DNA of 64,000 nucleotides, from positions 3,290,501 through 3,354,500 of the forward strand of contig NC_008571.1 of the NCBI RefSeq assembly GCF_000060345.1, read 5' to 3'. Every line of letters starts with the position of its first letter. Within the stretch, counting starts at the first letter, position 1. The position numbers and the translations under genes were made by a program. Source of the stretch: Christiangramia forsetii KT0803. GTDB lineage: Bacteria > Bacteroidota > Bacteroidia > Flavobacteriales > Flavobacteriaceae. Of this stretch, positions 35,369-44,634 are shown one piece after another. Under the pieces are notes generated by a model. The model made no database searches. It saw only the letters and a program-made list of their open reading frames with translations, and was not told the DNA's origin.

Positions 35369-35381
35369 ATTAATGACGGGG
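35354..35381 (-). terminator. Rho-independent terminator ending the candidate small RNA (and hppD)
   Basis: On the minus strand CCCCGTCA (35374-35381) pairs with TGATGGGG (35360-35367), one G-T wobble, 6-base loop, followed by six T (35354-35359). Confidence 0.88.
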
Positions 35382-35460
35382 AATTTTATCTTATTAACCA
35401 ACTAAAACTTAAATTATGAAAAAAAATTAAATAATTTCTGGTAACCACTCCAGAAATGCG
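35354..35460 (-). ncRNA. Candidate small RNA of about 100 bases
   Basis: Between the hppD stop and DUF3108 a complete transcription unit is visible without an ORF. A minus-strand promoter (35464-35494) predicts a start near 35460. The RNA would begin with a 7-bp hairpin TTTCTGG (35450-35456) / CCAGAAA (35435-35441) around an 8-base loop, pass through a U-rich single strand, and end in the GC-rich terminator at 35354-35381. I recognise no known family; 6S RNA is longer. It could instead be an mRNA-3' feature of hppD, but hppD ends 80 bases upstream of its promoter. Confidence rests on the coincidence of three signals. Confidence 0.4.
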
Positions 35461-35463
35461 GTG

Positions 35464-35494
35464 CAAAAGTCTTGTATTTCTACCTTACTCACAA
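35464..35494 (-). promoter_or_regulatory. Promoter of the candidate small RNA
   Basis: Minus-strand TTG (35492-35494), 20-base spacer, GACTTTTG (35464-35471). The -7 box differs from TAnnTTTG by one base; spacing is exact. Confidence 0.5.
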
Positions 35495-35576
35495 ACCGCT
35501 GAAAAACTTTAACTTATAAATTATGTGATTATCAAAAATTTGTTTTCCCAGCTTAAATTTTAGCAGTTTTTTAATC

Positions 35577-36719
35577 TTAATTTAATGTACCTCTCAAATC
35601 CTGCTCTCTCTCAATTGCCTCAAAAAGAGCCTTAAAGTTCCCTTTTCCAAAAGATTGAGCTCCTTTTCTCTGAATAATCTCAAAGAACATTGTTGGCCTG
35701 TCTAAAACAGGTTTGGTGAAGATTTGAAGTAAATAACCTTCATCGTCTCTATCTACAAGAACACCAAGTTCCTTTAATGGCTCAAGCTCTTCGTCAATTT
35801 CTCCAACTCTATCCAGAAGATCATCGTAATATGTTTCTGGAACATATAAAAATTCTACTCCTCTGTCTCTTAACTGAGTTACCGTTTCAATTATATTATC
35901 TGTGGCTAAGGCAATATGCTGCACCCCGGCACCATTATAAAAATCTATATATTCCTCAATTTGAGATTTCTTTTTCCCTTCCGCAGGTTCATTAATAGGG
36001 AATTTAATTCTACCATTCCCATTACTCATCACCTTACTCATGAGAGCGGTATAGTCTGTAGAAATATCCTTATCATCAAATGATACTAATTGAGCAAATC
36101 CCATCACTTTTCCGTAGAATTCTACCCATTTGTCCATTTCATTCCAACCAACATTCCCGACCATATGGTCAATGAATTTCAATCCTGTATCAGGAGATTT
36201 TGACTTTGTAGTATAAGTTCTATATCCAGGTAGAAAAGGACCTTCATATTCTCCTCTTTCCACAAATAAGTGAATAGTTTCACCATAAGTATGAATTCCA
36301 GAAATCACCGCTTTTCCATTATCGTCTTCCAGCTCGTAAGGCTCTACGTAAGATTTAGCTCCTCTTTTTGTAGTTTCTTCGTAACTTTTTCTAGCATCAT
36401 CTACCCAGAGTGCTACGAATTTTACACCATCTCCATGTTTATTTATATGCTCATTAATGCTTCCATCCGGATGCAGTGGTGAAGTAAGAACTATTCTAAT
36501 CTTCCCTTGTTGCATAACATAAGAAACACTGTCTTTTTTTCCAGTTTCCAGCCCTGCATAAGCTACAGGTTGAAAACCCCATGCATGCTGATAATAATAT
36601 GCAGCTTGCTTAGCATTCCCTACATATATTTCAACGAAGTCTGTCCCCAGAATAGGCAGAAAATCTTCTGCTTCCGGAATTACTTTTTCTAAATTTAATG
36701 ATGTGTTATCTGTCGACAT
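35577..36719 (-). CDS. hppD: 4-Hydroxyphenylpyruvate dioxygenase
   Basis: A 380-residue Fe(II) enzyme that turns 4-hydroxyphenylpyruvate, the transamination product of tyrosine, into homogentisate. Two vicinal-oxygen-chelate domains are present. The 2-His-1-Glu iron ligands can be seen in the C-terminal domain: F-I-D-H-M-V-G-N-V (about His185), G-V-Q-H-I-A-L-A (about His270) and M-F-F-E-I-I-Q-R (about Glu349). Length is usual. It follows hmgA by 102 bases and makes the substrate that hmgA uses. Confidence 0.96.
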   Translation of the reverse strand: MSTDNTSLNLEKVIPEAEDFLPILGTDFVEIYVGNAKQAAYYYQHAWGFQPVAYAGLETGKKDSVSYVMQQGKIRIVLTSPLHPDGSINEHINKHGDGVKFVALWVDDARKSYEETTKRGAKSYVEPYELEDDNGKAVISGIHTYGETIHLFVERGEYEGPFLPGYRTYTTKSKSPDTGLKFIDHMVGNVGWNEMDKWVEFYGKVMGFAQLVSFDDKDISTDYTALMSKVMSNGNGRIKFPINEPAEGKKKSQIEEYIDFYNGAGVQHIALATDNIIETVTQLRDRGVEFLYVPETYYDDLLDRVGEIDEELEPLKELGVLVDRDDEGYLLQIFTKPVLDRPTMFFEIIQRKGAQSFGKGNFKALFEAIEREQDLRGTLN

Positions 36720-36821
36720 TTTGTTTATTTTTTTAGGATTATTGATATTTTAAAAATTTGAATATTCATTTCAAATTTTCACCACATCGCTCTGTCCTGT
36801 GCTGATAAATCTTCTTTCATT

Positions 36822-37991
36822 TTAATGATCTCCGTCTTCCAACCATGATTTATGGTAGGTTTCATCGGCAATTTCCATCGCATCTTCCGTAAGCTTTAAG
36901 GGCTTAAATGTATCTACCATTACCGCCAGCTCTTCTGTCTCCACCTGACCAATACTTCGCTCTACGGCTCCGGGGTGCGGACCATGAGGAATACCTGCCG
37001 GGTGTAACGAAATATGTCCTGCCTCGATATCGTTTCTACTCATAAAATCACCATCTACATAATATAATACCTCATCGCTATCAATATTACTATGGCTATA
37101 AGGTGCCGGAATACTTTCCGGGTGATAATCGTATTTTCTCGGGCAAAAACTACATACTACAAAAGCATCTGTTTCAAAAGTTTGGTGTACCGGTGGTGGC
37201 TGATGAATTCTACCAGTGATCGGCTCAAAATCATGAATAGAAAATGCATACGGGTAATTGTACCCATCGTATCCAACTACATCAAAAGGATGCGTTGCAT
37301 AAACCATGTCAAAAATTTTGCCCTGTTTTTTTATCTTTATTAGAAAATCTCCTTTTTCATCATTGGTTTCCAATTCATGAGGTTGCCTTAGATCTCTTTC
37401 ACAAAATGGTGAATGCTCTAATAACTGACCAAACCAGTTTCTATATCTTTTTGGTGTATAAATTGGCCTTCTGGATTCCACGATGAACAATCTGTTATCT
37501 TCATCATCAAAATCCATTTTATAAATGGTTCCTCTTGGAATCAACAAATAATCCCCATACTTAAAATCTATGTTTCCTAAATGGGTCCTTAGCTTCCCTT
37601 CTCCCTTATGAATAAAAATCAATTCATCGGCATCAGAATTCTTATAGAAATAATCTTCCGTAGAACCCTGAGGGGACGCCAGAATTATATCACAGTCTGA
37701 ATTTGTTAGAACAGGCTTACGGCTCTTCAAATAATCTGGATGCGGAGTAATTTGAAACCCTTTAAATCTATATGATTTCAAATTATTTTCCACAGCAATT
37801 TTTGGAGTTACATCATAACTACCCTTAATCTCTTTAACCTGAGTTGGGCGGTGTTCATGATAGAGATTGGAAGACATCCCGTCAAAACCAATGGTACCAA
37901 ATAATTGTTCGTAGTAAAGACTGCCATCAGGTTTTCTGAAAATCGTATGGCGTTTATGTGGAATTTTACCAAGCTTGTGATAAAAAGGCAT
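36822..37991 (-). CDS. hmgA: Homogentisate 1,2-dioxygenase
   Basis: A 389-residue cupin-type Fe(II) enzyme that cleaves homogentisate to maleylacetoacetate. The C-terminal cupin has the Fe-ligand region H-S-N-I-D-S-D-E-V-L-Y-Y (about 301-312, carrying His and Glu) and the conserved H-P-A-G-I-P-H-G-P-H-P (about 332-342). The N-terminal G-S-L-Y-Y-E-Q and F-G-T-I-G-F blocks fit the family. Maleylacetoacetate isomerase and fumarylacetoacetase are not in this window. It is upstream of hppD on the same strand, so the two steps are probably co-expressed. Confidence 0.93.
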   Translation of the reverse strand: MPFYHKLGKIPHKRHTIFRKPDGSLYYEQLFGTIGFDGMSSNLYHEHRPTQVKEIKGSYDVTPKIAVENNLKSYRFKGFQITPHPDYLKSRKPVLTNSDCDIILASPQGSTEDYFYKNSDADELIFIHKGEGKLRTHLGNIDFKYGDYLLIPRGTIYKMDFDDEDNRLFIVESRRPIYTPKRYRNWFGQLLEHSPFCERDLRQPHELETNDEKGDFLIKIKKQGKIFDMVYATHPFDVVGYDGYNYPYAFSIHDFEPITGRIHQPPPVHQTFETDAFVVCSFCPRKYDYHPESIPAPYSHSNIDSDEVLYYVDGDFMSRNDIEAGHISLHPAGIPHGPHPGAVERSIGQVETEELAVMVDTFKPLKLTEDAMEIADETYHKSWLEDGDH

Positions 37992-38163
37992 AATAAGTTG
38001 TTTTTAAATCGATCTAAAATTCACGAATCTTTAAAAGATCGGGAGAAAATCGACTTTATTTTTCGATTTATACAAATATCATGAAAATTTAGCGAAACAA
38101 TCTTAAAACAAGACTAAAAACAAAAAGCTGAATTGATAAAATATTGGTATTAATGAAAATTTC

Positions 38164-40392
38164 TTAAAACCAGAAGCCGAGACTAAAGAACCAGTAGCTT
38201 TCCTTTATTTCTGGTGAGTAGGTGTACTTCGCTTCCAATGGCCCCATAAAAGTATCAATTCCATAACCAAGAGCATAACCAGTAAAATCTGGTGTGCTAA
38301 TCCAGTTGCCCGATGTATAAAGCCTGTCTTCCACATTCGCAATATTCACTCCTGCGCTTATGTGGTTTTTCCGGAATATTTGATAATCCACTTCCAGCAA
38401 GGCTTTAATATAACTATCTCCAGATAAGCTTAAAAAATCATATCCGTAGAAGGGCTTTATATTATTAATAAAATCGTTCCCATAGCCACCTAAAAAGAAA
38501 TCCAGTACTTCAGTGCCATCATTCCCTATCTTAAAACCCGTTTCTGTAGAAATTCGAGTTGTAAACTTATTAAATGGAGTCACAGCATACCCAATAGCTC
38601 CTTTAGCAATGGAGAATTCAGCAAAATTATTATTGAAATCTGAAGAATATAAATAAAGATGAAAATCGCCGTTAAAGCTCAGTCCCTTTGTAGGAAAGTA
38701 TTTATTGTCATAGGAGTCGAATTTTAAATACCCAAAGACACTCCCATAATGACTATTATCAAAAATGAATTCATTATTAGTATTGCTCACATCGTTGAAA
38801 GTACGGCTGCTTAATTTCAAATACTTATGTTCCAGTCCCGCGCCTATAGAGAACACCTGCTGAAAAAGGGTCTCCACATAAAGCTGATTTGTAAAATCCT
38901 TAAAATCTACTTCTAGCTCTCTTATAGACTCAAGTTCGTTTGTCTCTTCTACCTCCCGAATCTTATTAAGATCTATATTTTTATCAAAGGTATTATAGCG
39001 GGAATTGATCCCGACACTCCAGTAAAAACCCTTATCCAGGTAGTAGTTGAAGTTATACCTCAAATTATCGCCTACAATAAAATCTATAGAAGCAACATCA
39101 TTGGAAAAAAGTAAACTCTTGCGGGTTAAATTTACCAGTGCACCACTTTTATACAGTTCATCATAATGCAAACCTAAACGCAAAAGCATTTTATTATCAC
39201 TTTCCTCAATTTGCATGGCCAGAAGATAATTTCCTTCATCATCTTCAGGAAGCAGTCGATAATTGATCCTTTCAAAATTTCCGGTAGCCGAAAGGTTATT
39301 GAGTCCTATACTTAGATCTTCAAAATTATAAGGTTCGTCATAATCTAGCTTCAATTTCCCCTGAACATATGCTCTGGGATAGGTATTATTACCTTCAAGA
39401 GTTAGAGCATTAATATTAAAAGCATCTATCTTCTTAATCTGCTTTCGTATATGCGTATCCTCACTTTTTTCAGAAAGCGATTTCAACTCTATAAGTTTTG
39501 TAAGTGCGGCTACCCTCCCTGAATCTATGATCGCATTTCCTTCGTCAAAAGACATGACAGAAAAAGGGCTTATATCCGGTTTTATATAAATATCGGTCAA
39601 TGGTATTTTATCCTTCATATCATTGATCGTTCTAAAATTGCTTATTTGGGTCATTATTTCAAAGACCCCTTTAAGCTTGTCCCTTTTTACGAGACTATCC
39701 TGTACATCTACGCCAATCACAATATCTGCTCCCCGTCTTCTCAATTCTTCCACAGGATAATTATTGGCTACCCCTCCATCGGTTAAAAGTTGATCATCTA
39801 TTTTCAGAGGACTTAAAATTGTTGGAATCGCTCCACTTGCGGAGATCGCTTTTGCCAGGGATCCCTTATCAAGAATGACCTGTTCCCCGGTTTCTACGTT
39901 TGCTGCGACACAAAAAAATGGAATTGGCAGCTTACTAAAATCATTTACATCACTAACATGAATAGTAAGCTGGGACATTAGATTATAAATATTTTGCCCC
40001 TTAAAAAGGCCTGTGGGAAACGAAATATCAAAATTATCAAAGGGTAGCGTAATGGCATATTTTTCAGAATCTTCCTTTTCATAAAAAGTCTTGGCCCGTC
40101 TGGGAAGATTATCCTGGATAAGGATATCAAAATTAGTGCGATCAAAAATGGAATCAAGCTGGTTTGCAGAATAACCAGATGCATACAAACCGCCAATAAT
40201 AGCCCCCATACTTGTTCCGCCTATATAATCAATTTTAATCCCCTCTTCTTCAAGAACCTTAAGAACACCAATATGCGCCAGGCCTTTTGCTCCACCACCA
40301 CTTAAAACCAAACCGATTTTAGGCTCAGATTTTTCCTGGCCAAAGCCAGCTAAAGTGAAAGTAAAGAATAAAAGGACTAAAAATTTTTGCAT
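38164..40392 (-). CDS. Patatin-like phospholipase fused to an outer-membrane barrel
   Basis: A 742-residue protein with a signal peptide ending F-G-Q (about residue 19). The patatin domain (about 25-310) has the oxyanion loop S-G-G-G-A-K-G (31-37), nucleophile Ser61 in G-G-T-S-M-G and the second dyad residue Asp205 in T-D-G-G. Next come a POTRA-like segment (about 330-400) and a 16-strand-type barrel that ends in L-G-F-W-F with terminal Phe. This order is that of type Vd autotransporters (PlpD-like). The lipase would face outwards or be released. Start abuts the uvrC stop, which makes a uvrC-lipase transcript. Confidence 0.9.
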   Translation of the reverse strand: MQKFLVLLFFTFTLAGFGQEKSEPKIGLVLSGGGAKGLAHIGVLKVLEEEGIKIDYIGGTSMGAIIGGLYASGYSANQLDSIFDRTNFDILIQDNLPRRAKTFYEKEDSEKYAITLPFDNFDISFPTGLFKGQNIYNLMSQLTIHVSDVNDFSKLPIPFFCVAANVETGEQVILDKGSLAKAISASGAIPTILSPLKIDDQLLTDGGVANNYPVEELRRRGADIVIGVDVQDSLVKRDKLKGVFEIMTQISNFRTINDMKDKIPLTDIYIKPDISPFSVMSFDEGNAIIDSGRVAALTKLIELKSLSEKSEDTHIRKQIKKIDAFNINALTLEGNNTYPRAYVQGKLKLDYDEPYNFEDLSIGLNNLSATGNFERINYRLLPEDDEGNYLLAMQIEESDNKMLLRLGLHYDELYKSGALVNLTRKSLLFSNDVASIDFIVGDNLRYNFNYYLDKGFYWSVGINSRYNTFDKNIDLNKIREVEETNELESIRELEVDFKDFTNQLYVETLFQQVFSIGAGLEHKYLKLSSRTFNDVSNTNNEFIFDNSHYGSVFGYLKFDSYDNKYFPTKGLSFNGDFHLYLYSSDFNNNFAEFSIAKGAIGYAVTPFNKFTTRISTETGFKIGNDGTEVLDFFLGGYGNDFINNIKPFYGYDFLSLSGDSYIKALLEVDYQIFRKNHISAGVNIANVEDRLYTSGNWISTPDFTGYALGYGIDTFMGPLEAKYTYSPEIKESYWFFSLGFWF

Positions 40393-42189
40393 CTATTCTG
40401 AATGGTAAAAATTACAAATTATTGCTGCTTTAGCAGATCCCACAACATCGGCCAGTTCTTTCTGCGAAGCTTCTTTTATTCGTTTAAGCGATCTAAAATG
40501 TGTAAGCAATTCTACAACCGTTTTCTCCCCTATTCCCTGGATTGATTCCAATTCTGTATTTAGCGCAGTTTTACTTCTTTTATTGCGATGAAAGGTTATC
40601 CCGAATCTATGCGCCTCATTTCTTAATTGCTGAATGATTTTTAGCGTTTCAGATTTTTTGTCAAGATATAATGGAATTGAATCTTCTGGATAAAATATCT
40701 CTTCCAGTCTTTTGGCAATTCCTATGATCGCGATCTTCCCTCTAAGACCAAGAGTTTCCAGAGCTTTCACCCCGCTAGATAGCTGTCCTTTTCCACCGTC
40801 CACAATGATTAGTTCCGGTAAATCTTCGCCTTCATTTAGCAGCCTACGGTATCTTCTAAAAACGACTTCTTCCATAGAAGCAAAGTCATCTGGACCTTCT
40901 ACGGTCTTGATATTAAATTTACGATAATCTTTTTTACTTGGTTTTCCATTTTTGAAAACAACACAAGCCGCCACCGGATTGGTTCCCTGAATATTCGAAT
41001 TATCGAAACACTCAATATGCCTGGGTTCTTTCCCAAGCCTTAGATCTTCTTTCATTTGAGCCATCACCCGATTCACATGCCTATCGGGATCTACGATCTT
41101 CATTTGCTTAAACCTTTCCTGGCGGAAGTATTTGGCATTTCGTTGAGACAATTCTACGATCTTCTTTTTATCCCCAAGTTTAGGAATGACGATTTTTAAT
41201 TCTTCTCCCACGTCTACTTTAAATGGAACATAAATTTCTGTTGAATTTGAGCTGAATCGCTGTCTTATTTCAACAATTGCCAATTCCAGCAATTCTCTAT
41301 CGCTCTCATCAAGCTTCTTTTTCATCTCGATGGTATGTGATCTAATAATAGCTCCATGTGATAACTGAAGAAAATTCACATATCCATAACCCTCATCGCT
41401 TACTACCGAAAAGACATCGACATTATTGATCCTTGGATTTACAACTGTGGATTTTGCCTGGTAATTCTCCAGAACGTCGATCTTATTCTTAATACGCTGC
41501 GCATCTTCAAATTCCATCTTCTCAGAATGCTGCTTCATCTGATTTCTAAATCGCTGCAGCGAATCCTTGAAATTTCCCTTTACGATCTGCCGGATAGCTT
41601 CAATATTATTATTGTACTCTTCTTCCGGCTGAAATCCCTCACAAGGCCCCAGACAATTTCCTAAGTGATACTCTAAACAAACTTTGTATTTCCCATTTCT
41701 GATCTTGTCTTCAGCCAGGTCATAATTGCAGGTTCTTAGTTTATAAAGTCCTTTTATAAGATCTAATAAGGTATTTACAGTTTTAAAACTTGTAAACGGG
41801 CCGTAATATTCGCTTCCGTCTTTAATTAATCTTCGGGTGGGGAATACTCTGGGAAAGCGTTCATTTTTAATGCATATCCAGGGATAGGTCTTATCGTCCT
41901 TCAGCATCACATTAAAACGTGGCTGATGCTTTTTAATAAGGTTATTCTCAAGGAGCAACGCATCGGTTTCAGACGCTACTACGATATGTTTAATTTCACA
42001 TATCTTCTTTACCATCACTCCTATACGATGGCTATCATGATTCTTATTGAAATATGAAGTGACCCTTTTCTTAAGGTTTTTCGCCTTTCCCACATACAAT
42101 ATTTTTCCGTTCTTATCGAAATATTGATACACTCCCGGGCTATTGGGCAAAGTTTTTAACTGAACTTCCAGAGCAGGTTTTTCCATCAC
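40393..42189 (-). CDS. uvrC: Excinuclease ABC subunit C
   Basis: A 598-residue nuclease of nucleotide excision repair; it makes both incisions around the UvrB-marked lesion. The N-terminal GIY-YIG domain is G-V-Y-Q-Y-F ... K-I-L-Y-V-G-K-A-K-N-L (about 18-39), a four-Cys cluster segment C-L-E-Y-H-L-G-N-C-L-G-P-C is near 171-183, and the UVR segment is near 205-240. The RNase-H-like domain opens with H-I-E-C-F-D-N-S-N and contains the catalytic I-V-D-G-G-K-G-Q. Tandem helix-hairpin-helix motifs end the protein (about 550-590). Length normal. A minus-strand TAAATTTG box at 42192-42199 may be its -7 element. Confidence 0.96.
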   Translation of the reverse strand: MMEKPALEVQLKTLPNSPGVYQYFDKNGKILYVGKAKNLKKRVTSYFNKNHDSHRIGVMVKKICEIKHIVVASETDALLLENNLIKKHQPRFNVMLKDDKTYPWICIKNERFPRVFPTRRLIKDGSEYYGPFTSFKTVNTLLDLIKGLYKLRTCNYDLAEDKIRNGKYKVCLEYHLGNCLGPCEGFQPEEEYNNNIEAIRQIVKGNFKDSLQRFRNQMKQHSEKMEFEDAQRIKNKIDVLENYQAKSTVVNPRINNVDVFSVVSDEGYGYVNFLQLSHGAIIRSHTIEMKKKLDESDRELLELAIVEIRQRFSSNSTEIYVPFKVDVGEELKIVIPKLGDKKKIVELSQRNAKYFRQERFKQMKIVDPDRHVNRVMAQMKEDLRLGKEPRHIECFDNSNIQGTNPVAACVVFKNGKPSKKDYRKFNIKTVEGPDDFASMEEVVFRRYRRLLNEGEDLPELIIVDGGKGQLSSGVKALETLGLRGKIAIIGIAKRLEEIFYPEDSIPLYLDKKSETLKIIQQLRNEAHRFGITFHRNKRSKTALNTELESIQGIGEKTVVELLTHFRSLKRIKEASQKELADVVGSAKAAIICNFYHSE

Positions 42190-42341
42190 TTCAAATTTAA
42201 AACATAATTAAGAGCCAGATAAATTTTTGAGATTCCTATTTAAAAAATCGGCTTAATTATTCAGGATTTCAAATAAATACATAAACTTTGCTTTACTTTG
42301 GCAGGGCCTTAGGTCTTGCGCCTTTTTTAGTATATTGCAAT

Positions 42342-42794
42342 ATGGAGAAAATCGTGATTGGCAGAGTAGATAAAGCAGACTTTCCTGCTTTACGTCTTAA
42401 CGATATTGCCATAAAGATCGATACCGGGGCTTACACCTCTTCAATTCATTGCGAAAATATCGTAGAAAAAGAGGATGCATTGCATTGTACTTTCCTGGAT
42501 GATGAACATCCGCTTTACAATAAAAAGGAGTTTGTATTTGAAAATTATGACATTGTATTTGTACGCAGCAGCAATGGGATTATTCAAAAAAGATATATGG
42601 TCCAGTCCAATATCAAATTATTCAATAAGATATTTAAGATCTCACTTTCCCTTTCAGACAGACAGGAGATGAGGTATCCGGTTTTGATCGGGAGAAAGTT
42701 TTTAACCAAAAAATTTATTGTAGACACTGAACTTTTAGAGGTGTCTTTTAATCACAAGTTAGATGAAGATAAGAATACTATCCAGAAACCCTAG
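42342..42794 (+). CDS. rimB: RimB-like retropepsin-type protease (ATP-dependent zinc protease family)
   Basis: A 150-residue protein with the aspartic-protease-like motif [10 protein letters not shown] at about 25-34 (Asp27). I use the ATG at 42342; the frame extends upstream to 42288, but that adds an unrelated tail. The RimB family is encoded with RimK and trims the poly-glutamate chain of ribosomal protein S6. Its 3' end overlaps rimK by 32 bases. Assignment is by motif and gene order. The upstream region (42190-42341) has several TTTG boxes but no clean pair. Confidence 0.75.
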   Translation: MEKIVIGRVDKADFPALRLNDIAIKIDTGAYTSSIHCENIVEKEDALHCTFLDDEHPLYNKKEFVFENYDIVFVRSSNGIIQKRYMVQSNIKLFNKIFKISLSLSDRQEMRYPVLIGRKFLTKKFIVDTELLEVSFNHKLDEDKNTIQKP

Positions 42795-43635
42795 ACTATA
42801 TTCAACCAGTAGGTTAGTAGAGGCGGCGAAAAAGAGAAATCATGAAGTTGAAGTGATAGATCCCATAAAATGTGATCTTATCATCGAAAAAAGGAAGCCT
42901 ACTATCTATTATAAGAATCATTTTCTTGAAGAAACAGATGCTATTATCCCAAGGATTGGAGCTTCGGTTACGTTTTTTGGTACTGCTGTGGTAAGGCAAT
43001 TTGAGATGATGGGCACTTTTACTACTACTGAATCTCAGGCACTGGTTAGAAGCCGTGATAAATTGAGAAGTCTTCAAATACTTTCAAGAGCCAGGCTTGG
43101 TTTACCTAAAACTGTATTTACCAACTATTCTAAAGATGTTTCAGAAATACTGGAACATGTTGGTGGAGCACCGGTAATTATTAAGCTTCTTGAAGGAACT
43201 CAGGGGCTTGGGGTTGTACTTGCTGAAACTAAAAATGCTGCAGAGTCTGTAATTGAAGCATTTAACGGTTTACAGGCCAGGGTGATCGTTCAGGAATTCA
43301 TAAAAGAAGCCGGCGGTGCCGATATTCGGGCTTTTGTAGTAGACGGCCAGGTTGTTGGTGCTATGAAAAGACAGGGTAAAGATGGTGAATTTAGATCTAA
43401 CCTACACAGAGGCGGTTCGGCTTCGGTAATAACACTTACCGATGAAGAGGAGAACGCCGCGATAAAAGCTGCAAAAGCAATGGCTCTTGGCGTTGCCGGG
43501 GTAGATATGCTGCAAAGTAGCCGTGGACCGTTGATCCTTGAAGTAAATAGCTCTCCGGGACTAGAGGGAATTGAAGAAGCAACCGGAAAAGATATTGCCA
43601 AAACTATCATTAGATATATTGAAAGAAACGTATAG
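42763..43635 (+). CDS. rimK: RimK-type S6 alpha-L-glutamate ligase
   Basis: A 290-residue ATP-grasp ligase that adds glutamates to the C-terminus of ribosomal protein S6 (by homology). N-terminal pre-ATP-grasp part includes [16 protein letters not shown] contacts are in [13 protein letters not shown] (about 140-152), and the metal-binding region is D-M-L ... [13 protein letters not shown] (about 255-272). It overlaps rimB by 32 bases and the AstE-like gene follows 3 bases later, an arrangement I know from RimK loci in other bacteria. Regulation by second messengers has been reported for Pseudomonas RimK; no evidence here. Confidence 0.93.
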   Translation: MKIRILSRNPRLYSTSRLVEAAKKRNHEVEVIDPIKCDLIIEKRKPTIYYKNHFLEETDAIIPRIGASVTFFGTAVVRQFEMMGTFTTTESQALVRSRDKLRSLQILSRARLGLPKTVFTNYSKDVSEILEHVGGAPVIIKLLEGTQGLGVVLAETKNAAESVIEAFNGLQARVIVQEFIKEAGGADIRAFVVDGQVVGAMKRQGKDGEFRSNLHRGGSASVITLTDEEENAAIKAAKAMALGVAGVDMLQSSRGPLILEVNSSPGLEGIEEATGKDIAKTIIRYIERNV

Positions 43636-43638
43636 TAT

Positions 43639-44634
43639 ATGCCTCGCATAGACAAAAACAATGTTCTTGAAATTTTAGACCAGAAAGTATTACCGGGTAT
43701 TGGTACAACCATCAATTTTAATATGGCCAAGCTTTATACCACCACTTCGGTAGAAGTTCCGGTAATTATTGAACGTTCTAAAAAACCAGGACCGGTAGTG
43801 CTTCTTACTGCAGGGATTCATGGAGACGAGATCAATGGAGTTGAAATTGTAAGACAAATCATTTCAAAAGGAGTCAATAAACCAAGAATTGGAACTATTA
43901 TATGTATTCCTATCGTAAATATTTTTGGCTTTTTAAATATGGCCAGGGAATTTCCAGACGGAAGAGATCTTAACAGGGTTTTTCCTGGAACCCAAAATGG
44001 TTCTTTAGCCAGTAGATTTGCTTATCAATTTGTAAAAAAGATATTACCCATAGCTGATTTTTGTCTGGATTTTCACACCGGTGGCGCAGCCAGATTTAAT
44101 GCACCGCAAATAAGGGTGAAAAAGGGAGATGAACAAAGTATTAAATATGCCCGTATATTTAACGCACCATTTACCATTCACTCCAAGACCATTACCAAAT
44201 CTTATAGAGAGACCTGTTCAAAATTGGGAATTCCTGTCCTGTTATTTGAAGGAGGTAAATCTCAGGATAGCAATAAAGATGTAGCCAGGCATGGTGTTGA
44301 GGGTGCTATGAGAATTCTAAGCCATCTTGATATGCTCAACACAAAATTTGAGTATCCTGATGTTAAAAAGGAAACCGTCCTCATAGGAAGTAGTTCCTGG
44401 CTGAGAGCAAAGTATAGCGGATTATTACATGTGAAGATCCTTTGCGGAAAACATGTTGAAAAAGGTGAATATATTGCAACTATTACAGATCCTTACGGAA
44501 AATTTAGACATAAGATCAAATCTAATAGCGAAGGCTATGTAATCAATGTGAACGAATCTCCAATTGTGTACCAGGGCGATGCCATTTTCCATATTTCTAT
44601 GCAGCCAAAAACAGAGGACCATGAACAAGGATGA
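43639..44634 (+). CDS. Succinylglutamate desuccinylase / aspartoacylase-like zinc hydrolase
   Basis: A 331-residue M14-fold protein. Zinc ligands are seen in G-I-H-G-D-E-I-N-G (His and Glu at about 58-61) and D-F-H-T-G-G (about 149-154). The C-terminal part is a beta-barrel with biotin/lipoyl-like turns, G-E-Y-I-A-T-I-T-D-P-Y-G, seen in this group. In RimK loci this gene type is regular, and a role in deacylating or hydrolysing a modified glutamate or S6-tail product is an inference. It does not belong to an arginine-degradation operon here. Its 3' end overlaps the following gene by 14 bases. Confidence 0.85.
   Translation: MPRIDKNNVLEILDQKVLPGIGTTINFNMAKLYTTTSVEVPVIIERSKKPGPVVLLTAGIHGDEINGVEIVRQIISKGVNKPRIGTIICIPIVNIFGFLNMAREFPDGRDLNRVFPGTQNGSLASRFAYQFVKKILPIADFCLDFHTGGAARFNAPQIRVKKGDEQSIKYARIFNAPFTIHSKTITKSYRETCSKLGIPVLLFEGGKSQDSNKDVARHGVEGAMRILSHLDMLNTKFEYPDVKKETVLIGSSSWLRAKYSGLLHVKILCGKHVEKGEYIATITDPYGKFRHKIKSNSEGYVINVNESPIVYQGDAIFHISMQPKTEDHEQG

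Noticed and set aside
42288-42341. N-terminal extension of the RimB-like gene
   Set aside because: Adds 18 residues not matching the short RimB family; M-E-K-I-V-I-G at 42342 is the natural start.
44564-44620. Extended start of folate cyclo-ligase
   Set aside because: Lies in the coding sequence of the AstE-like gene; M-N-K-D-D-L-R-K-K is the family-type start.
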